Assembly (NCBI GenBank): GCA_003971905.1
Contig: RSEE01000027.1
Coordinates: 62,001 to 126,000, forward strand
Direction: 5' to 3'
Origin: Moniliella sp. 'wahieum'
Lineage: Eukaryota > Basidiomycota > Moniliellomycetes > Moniliellales > Moniliellaceae
DNA: 64,000 bases
Within the stretch, counting starts at the first letter, position 1. Every line of letters starts with the position of its first letter. Under the pieces are notes generated by a model, which saw nothing but the letters and a program-made list of their open reading frames with translations, ran no database searches and was not told where the DNA came from. Shown here piece after piece: positions 57,848 through 64,000 of the stretch. The position numbers and the translations under genes are program-made.

Positions 57848-60652
57848 GGCGGCCGTCGGGCCCAGTCGGCCTTCGCCTGGTTCTTTCACGGTACTTGTTC
57901 ACTTGCGCCCTGGTTCTTCGTCCTCGTCCCCGTCCCCAGCTCCGATCCCGGTTCTTGCCCTGATTGACTCTGGTGCCAACAGCGTCTTTATGGATCGTGT
58001 CTTCGCTCACCGACACGGCCTGCTTGCCCATCCGCTGGAGTCGCCCTTGTCAGTCCGCGTAGTTGACGGACGCCCCATCTCTTCGGGTCTGGTGACCCGG
58101 GCGGTGGAGGCATCCGTCGCGGTCGGCTCGCATGTGTCGACCGAGGAATTTTTCCTCACCTCCCTCCACCATCCCTTGATTCTTGGCCTCCCTTTCTCGA
58201 GGCCCACAACCCTTCCACCGACTACCCCTCGCACACTTTGCATTTCGACAAACCGCAGTGCCGTGAGCATTGCCAACCCCAACCCCAGCACCAGCACCAG
58301 CACCCCCCCACCAGCACCAGCACCCGCCCCGCACCAGCACCAGCACCAGCACCAGCACCAGCACCAGCACCCGCCCCCGCACCAGCACCAGCACCAGCAT
58401 CTCCCCAACCAGTTCCCCCCTCCCCCATCCGCCGCAGTCCCCTCCAGCTTCCGTACCAGTCTGTGCCTCCACTTTCAAACCAGTCCCCCCCCCCCAAGGT
58501 ACGCGTCTTCGCTCCTCACCCTCCGGTACCACCCTTCCCAGTCCTCCCTTCGCCCTAGCGTGCCGATTGACCTCCTTTCCTTGGAACAGTTTGAAGGAGA
58601 GGTGGCCGCCGATCCCCACACCGAGGTATGCGTTGCCCGTCCCAGTGACCCAGCTTTGGTCATTTCGTCTGTTTCCGTTGCAGAGGGTCCAGAGCCAGTG
58701 TTCCTGACGAGTTTGACACCCCGGAGTATGTCGACCACGTCCGGAAAACGGTGCCTACCCGCTACCATGCCTATCTTGATGCCTTCTCCAAGTCTGGCGC
58801 CAAGACGCTTCCCACCCATCGTGCGGCCGACCATTCGATCGACCTCGTGCCCGGCGCTACTCCCACCTTCACTCGTCTCTATCCCCTCTCTACGGGCGAG
58901 ATGGATGCCCTGGGCCGTTGGATTGACGAAAATTTGGCCTCTAGGTTCATTCGCCCGTCTAAATCGCCGTTTGGCGCGGATGTTCTCTTTGTTAAGAAGA
59001 AGGATGGCTCGCTCCGACTGTGTGTAGACTATCGTGCTCTCAACTCCATTACCATCAAGAATCGTATGGCCCTCCCCTTGATTAGTGACTCGCTCGATCG
59101 CTTGTCCGGGGCTCGCGTTTTTACCAAGCTTGACCTCCGTGGGGCGTACAACCTTTTGAGGGTCAAGGAGGGCGATGAGTACAAGACGGCTTTTCGTACC
59201 CGGTATGGTCACTTTGAGTCGCTCGTCATGCCGTTCGGTCTCTGTAACGCGCCCGCCACTTTCCAAGCCATAATGAATGATCTCCTCCGGGACCTCCTCG
59301 ACGTCTCGGTGCTGGCATATTTGGACGATATCTTGGTATTCTCGTCGGACGAGAAGGCACACGAGGAGCATGTTGCCGAGGTGTTGCGGCGTCTGCAGCG
59401 CGCAAGGCTTTACCTTAATCCGGACAAGTGCCAGTTCCACACATCCCAGACTGAGTATTTGGGCTATGTCGTTTCGCCCACGGGGATCGGAATGGATCCT
59501 GCTAAGGTGGAAGCGATCAAAGCATGGCCGACGCCAAGACCAGTCGCCAAGTTCAGGTGTTCCTTGGGTTTGCCAATTACTATCGCCACTTCATTCGCTC
59601 CTATGCCCGCATTTCGGCACCCCTTTCCGACCTCACCCGCAAGACACAGCGGTTTGATTGGACGCCTGCCTGCCAAAGCGCCTTCGACGACCTCAAGAGG
59701 GCCTTCGCTTCTCCCCATGTCATTTGCCATTTTGACCCAGTCGGCCACTCCGCATTGAGACTGACGCATCGGATGCCGCCTTGGGTGCCGTGCTGGCCCA
59801 GCAGGACGAACATGGTCGTTGGCGGCCTGTCGCCTTCCATTCCCGCAAGCTTGTCGCAGCCGAACTCAACTATACCACGTCTGAGAAGGAGTGCTTGCCA
59901 TTGTGGCGGCCGTCGAAGTGTGGCGCCACTATGTTGAGAGCGTCGATACGGTCCAGGTGCTTACGGACCACGAGGCGATCGCTACCTTCCGCCGGCCGCG
60001 CCTCCTGAACCGCCGGCAGGGCCGGTGGCGTCAGACCTTGTCGCCCTACCGGTTACTCATGGTGTATCGCTCCGGGACGAAGAATGCTGCCGCTGATGGC
60101 TTGTCCCGTCGCCCCGATCTTTCCATCGGCTCTCGCCCTGCCGAGGCTGCCCCCCAGACCCTGCTGGAGCCTGTCTCTGAGCGTTCGGCTGCTGTGCTCG
60201 AGCTCATGTCCACTCAGCCCGACGCGCCGTTGGTGGGCGCTTGTCGGCCGACGGATCCAGCAGCGCATCCGCGACTTGGTGCCCCGCGACCCCTTGGGCC
60301 GTTGCGATCTCCCCGCGACCCCCCCTCATGCTCTTACCGTTCGCGATGGCCTCCTGTGGCATGGGGAGCAGATCTATGTCCCCCCGATGCCCCTCTCCGC
60401 GCGGCTGTCCTTTTCAGGCCCACGACTCCGCGCTGGCAGACACGAAGGGCGGGACAAGACTCGGTTGCGTGTGCGGTCGCAGTATTGGTGGCCCGCCTGT
60501 CGGCCGACGTGTGGGCATATGTGCGCTCTTGCGACCGTTGTCAGCGGACCAAAGTGCCGCGGCGTCCTCCCCTGGCTTGCTTCAACCCTTGGCCCCACCT
60601 CAAGGCCCGTGGACTCATTTAACGATGGATCACATCACCCAGCTTCCACCAA
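57790..60652 (+). pseudogene. pol fragment: protease, reverse transcriptase, RNase H, start of integrase
   Basis: The protease has the active-site LALIDSGANSVFMD near 57955-57997. A Pro/His/Gln/Ala linker encoded by a CAGCAC repeat follows. Reverse transcriptase runs from about 58790 ([13 protein letters not shown]) through [60 protein letters not shown] and the catalytic YLDD at 59318-59329. RNase H is ETDASDAALGAVLAQQDEHG to VLTDHEAI (about 59755-59985). The integrase zinc-binding part has CDRCQ near 60528-60545 and the core starts at TMDHITQLPP (first catalytic Asp codon 60627-60629), cut by the right repeat at 60653. Frame shifts near 58705, 59545, 59755, 59900 and 60240. Not functional: integrase core and both LTRs absent. 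Confidence 0.9.
58275..58412 (+). repeat. CAGCAC hexanucleotide repeat inside pol
   Basis: Roughly twenty CAGCAC/CAGCAC-like units interrupted by CCC runs, between the protease and reverse transcriptase segments. In the pol frame it encodes alternating Pro-Ala or His-Gln; on the other strand it reads GTGCTG. It has no stop in several frames, which creates long antisense open frames. Confidence 0.9.
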
Positions 60653-60758
60653 TGTCACCGAATGACTAAGCTCGCTCCAATTTCATTCCGCATCCTGTGT
60701 CTCTTGCTCTTCCCTTCCCTTTTGCTTCTGTTCTCTGCCTGATGCCTTCTGTTTCCTC
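60653..60758 (+). repeat. right copy of the ~107-bp bracketing direct repeat
   Basis: 106 bp. Begins immediately after the integrase codons for TQLPP and ends before CCACGAACGATC. Lacks the CA dinucleotide of the left copy and otherwise matches it base for base as read. Confidence 0.9.
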
Positions 60759-63700
60759 CCACGAACGATCTTGCCTTTCCCCCCGCCTCTGACAGGACCT
60801 TGGTCTCCCTCGTTTAGCCCCGACTGTTACATGGGCCTATTAACCACACAATATATTATTGGACAATCAGCGAGTGACGAAAGCAATTGAAGGCTCAGGT
60901 GCTGTATGTGACTGTATTGCAAAAAGGATTACACGAATGCGTGTGGTTATAGAGTGGATCGCCACGGAAGGAACACAAGTATCAAAGTAAAGCATGTACA
61001 TAATACTCGCGTCCTTCAATTGACAAAGAGATGAAGCTGAAGCGATGAAACCTGTTGACATAATGTTAAAATCAGTCAGCAAAGATCAAGTTCGAACATC
61101 AAAAAGTATTCTACACATCCGATTCTCGGTTCTCCCGGTCCGTCCGGCGTGTGTTGTTGCGAAAGTCAACACGGTGTTTTACTACCTCTTCTATCACAAA
61201 CCCCTGTTCGCCCTACTCCGCTCCTCATTTTCCCCATAGCGGATCATGCCCACAACCCGCAACCTTTTCTTTCTTCTCTTGTTCCTTATGTATTCTCTCT
61301 TTATTCGACATCCTCTCTTTCTCCTATTCCTCTTTTTCCTCCTGATGCACAACATATATACTTACTTTTATATCATATCAACCTACTGATCCGAACAGAA
61401 TCCTCGGTCTCTCACTCCTATACATCAAGTCTCAGTCTTTTGATGAGTGTATCCTATTCGCGATCCGTGTTGGTGGAGGTGCGGATGCGCTCACACTGAG
61501 GGGATTGCATCGCTAAAAAGATGTATTGCCGCGCGAACACCGGCTTTTGTTGTGAAGTGATGATCCTCTTTCCGTGCAAACGCATTCCCCACACATCCAA
61601 CGGAAAACCGGTGTGAGTTCGGTATATACTTCTCCGCACGTCCCAAACACCCCTCACCAGAGAGGTGGTGACGCCATTCGAACTACATTATGTGAGCGTG
61701 TGGGGAAGAGGAACGCTGGCAATGAAATGCAACAGAGGACGGAGAGAACCCGGAAACGGAAAGCATGAGTCTCATCATTGTCTTATATATTCGAAGTTAA
61801 ACAAGAGACAAGTGGCATCCCCACAACAAAAGCTGTGTATTGATTTACAAAACGAACGCGGATGATAAAATGAGAAGATCGTGCACGTATATGCTAAGCT
61901 GCATAGCCGATGAGGAGGTCGGTTTAGGCGCAACGTTCAATTCTTTGTCCCAGCCTTAAGCCTACAATATGGGTCCCCGGGGGTGATCTATAATGAGCGG
62001 GAGACGCAACGCAGTCTATCATCATGGTACCGCAAGCTCACCGGCCTGAAACGCATAATATTAGGAACGGGGGGAAGCAGCAAGGGAAACCGAGGACTGT
62101 ATACACAACCACTACAGTGTCTGTAAATTGCTCAGTACGCAGTTGGCTACAGTTCGCACATTCACGGGGTGTGGGTACAACGCGTAGTCAATACTAACGA
62201 GACCGGCGTTAAGATATATCTGTACTACAGCTTATTTTGGATTGCGCACCAAGTGGCTAACCTTTTAGCTCAATCCTTCCTGACTACATAGTCGTGTTTG
62301 TTGCCTCCCTGTCGCAGTGAATATAGTGGCATGGTATTTTGCGTGAGTTCTGTTACAAAAGGGGCGGGACATACGTATACACCTTCATTAACGTTTAACC
62401 TCAGGCTTCAGGTTCAGGCTGAAGCTGAAGCCTCACTACTGGAGTATAATTGTAGTCATCTAAGAGTAAATCGGTTTCCTTTAAGATGTAAGACCCCAGT
62501 GAGATCTAATACATCATTAAGTGTTCACATGGTGTGGGTTGTGCGCTTCCCGACACGTTGTTTGCCACGCACGGCCCCATATGCATTCTGAGTATGTTGG
62601 ACGTTGGCGTAGAACGTTGAGCGAGGCAAACTCTCACATATATACTCTGCAGGTGAGGGGCGTAGCTTCAATAAGTATATTGCACTCAATGCTGTTGCAA
62701 TACGCGGTTGTGGCTCTTCTACCTTGGGGGCTGCGGTCATGAATCGTCCGGATACAGACGATCCCTCAGCTAATCTCGTAAGCAAGAGGGGAAATGAGAC
62801 TCTCCAAACCGCGGCTTCTATACTCTCTTTCAAGTATACCCCCGAAAGGTATATGCCGATTCCAATAAGATATCCCACTCAGTAGTCTATTTGCATATGT
62901 TTTGGAGAGAGTGAGATCAAAGAGGAAAAAACATGACTCTCTGGAAGTTGCCTGAGGTTGGTAAGGTGGAGCGAACACCCCCCCCTGTCATCGCACATAT
63001 CTTTTCATTGAGTGAGTATATACGTTACTGTGCTGCACATGCGGTTCTTCACGATGAACAGTAGGGCCTCTCGTATACATGCACTAGTCCCCGTCTGGCA
63101 CGAGTTTTTCCGAGCCATGATCATGTTACAGGTTAAATAACAACCACACTCATCTTGATGGCAATGCATAACTCTCGTTGGTTTGGTTGCGGGTCCACTG
63201 TGTTTGCCGCGAGACTCCCTGGCGTCAGAGAAACAAAGATGGAAGTTTCTCCACCATCACTTTTGCGCCACACAGAAGCCCTCTTCGAATGTTTTGGAGT
63301 CTCTGTTCTTGCTTACCACTGGCTCTATCAGGCCTGTATAGAGAACGGTTGTACACGTTTAACGGGGGGACAGTCGGGCGTCAAGCTTCACTTAGGAGGA
63401 CGGTGGAAACGTGTATAAAACTCACAGGAGTCTCTCTCTCCGTGATCGCGCTTTGCACACTTCTCTGAGACCAAGGACAATACTGGAAAAGTAGTCATTG
63501 GGAGGTGTGATGCCCGACGAATTCGTCCTAGCTGGCGGGCGGGCGATAGACGGCGAACCAGACTGGCTGACTGGCTGGCCGCCAGTTAGAGCCCGCGCCA
63601 GCGCCTGTTGCGGCAACTTGGGGAGGATGATCGATGAGGTCGAGGTGGGAGGAACCCCCCAAGCACCATGCATCATCCATCTGTGCATCGCCCTCTGGCC

Positions 63701-64000
63701 ATGTGCCCCGCTTCACGCTTCAAGCGTCATCCTTCAAGTCTAGCCATCACGCGTCATGTATCACACATCATCCATTGCGTACGCTGTATCATCGATCCAT
63801 CATCGATCACTCCTTCTCTCCTCACATACTGGAGGGAAGCCGCTCTTCGCAGCTCCAGCTCTTCCAATACCGAATACTGACTAGGGGGCTTCGGCCCTCC
63901 TCCTGACTAGTGGATACGCTGAATTGCGACATGTAGCGGTTGGGTGGGGGGCGCGTCGCTTTGCCTACCATCATCATCAGTGCCACCGCCGGACGCAAGC
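60759..64000. other. AT-richer right arm without recognisable genes
   Basis: Only short frames (no more than about 117 codons), none with known motifs. Contains small palindromic-word stretches: CAGGCTTCAGGTTCAGGCTG and AAGCTGAAGCC at about 62403-62433, and CTTCACGCTTCAAGCGTCAT with CACGCGTCATGTATCACACA at about 63711-63768. GC content rises again after about 63500. Confidence 0.5.

Larger units (their letters stand above)
57035..60758 (+). mobile_element. truncated Ty3/gypsy retroelement fragment bracketed by direct repeats
   Basis: A 3.5 kb internal retroelement piece (part of gag to the first part of integrase) lies between two near-identical direct repeats, 57035-57142 (108 bp) and 60653-60758 (106 bp), which differ only by a 2-base CA indel near 57066. 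The repeats start TGTCACCGAATGACTAAGCT and end TGCCTTCTGTTTCCTC. No LTR, primer-binding site or polypurine tract was recognised at either end. Gene order gag-protease-RT-RNase H-integrase is that of Ty3/gypsy. Confidence 0.85.

Noticed and set aside
58050-58619. Minus-strand frames with Leu-Val or Trp-Cys repeats
   Set aside because: They are the reverse reading of the CAGCAC repeat in pol.

Overview
This 64 kb window is nuclear DNA from a filamentous or dimorphic fungus. Genes are GC-rich and lie on both strands. Introns are few and short: those I can place are 60-146 bp, mostly 60-85 bp, with GTACGT/GTATGT/GTGAGG donors, CTAAC/TACTGAC-type branch points and CAG/TAG acceptors. The gene set is fungal: a Fus3/Kss1-class MAP kinase, a fused NADH glutamate synthase, a Rax2 cortical marker and an RSC-type BAH protein. 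The style suggests a basidiomycete with few introns, possibly Ustilaginomycotina, but nothing in the window fixes the lineage. I found no rRNA, tRNA or CRISPR array.

Layout: MAP kinase (733-1996, -) and eIF3 subunit l (2642-4438, +), divergently transcribed; a sterol carrier protein SCP2 (5428-5939, +); a long AT-richer spacer with palindromic short-repeat arrays and a probable solo LTR (5940-10272); an RSC1/2-like BAH protein (10273-12977, +); a mitochondrial-type thioredoxin (14812-15548, +); a RhoGEF (DH) protein (16825-20872, +); a Ser/Pro-rich hypothetical (21653-23556, -); glutamate synthase GLT1 (24464-32701, -) containing a full-length intein; adenylosuccinate synthetase (34346-35728, -); the succinate dehydrogenase membrane anchor SDH4 (36258-37070, -); a Rax2-like membrane protein ending in an SH3 domain (38161-43614, -); the N-recognin ubiquitin ligase UBR1 (45211-52072, +); a 2-Cys peroxiredoxin (52771-53421, -); and, in an AT-richer right arm, a truncated Ty3/gypsy gag-pol fragment bracketed by near-identical ~107 bp direct repeats (57035-60758).

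Two general points matter when using this annotation. First, almost every long gene is broken by single-base frameshifts that leave otherwise perfect protein homology in successive frames. Where I could resolve the direction it was a missing base. Because housekeeping genes are hit throughout, this looks like residual indel error of an unpolished long-read assembly rather than pseudogenisation, so CDS coordinates below are whole-gene spans across those shifts. Second, the most striking biology is the GLT1 intein. It sits inside the [3Fe-4S] cysteine motif of glutamate synthase, immediately before the second cluster cysteine, and carries a LAGLIDADG endonuclease. Other items worth a look are the Rax2-SH3 architecture, the bracketed retroelement fragment and the intergenic arrays built from self-complementary hexamers.

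Functionally the genes are a typical mixed eukaryotic neighbourhood with no sign of a metabolic cluster. Nitrogen and purine metabolism (GLT1, ADE12), respiration and redox (SDH4, thioredoxin, peroxiredoxin), polarity and signalling (MAPK, RhoGEF, Rax2) and protein turnover or translation (UBR1, eIF3l) lie side by side.
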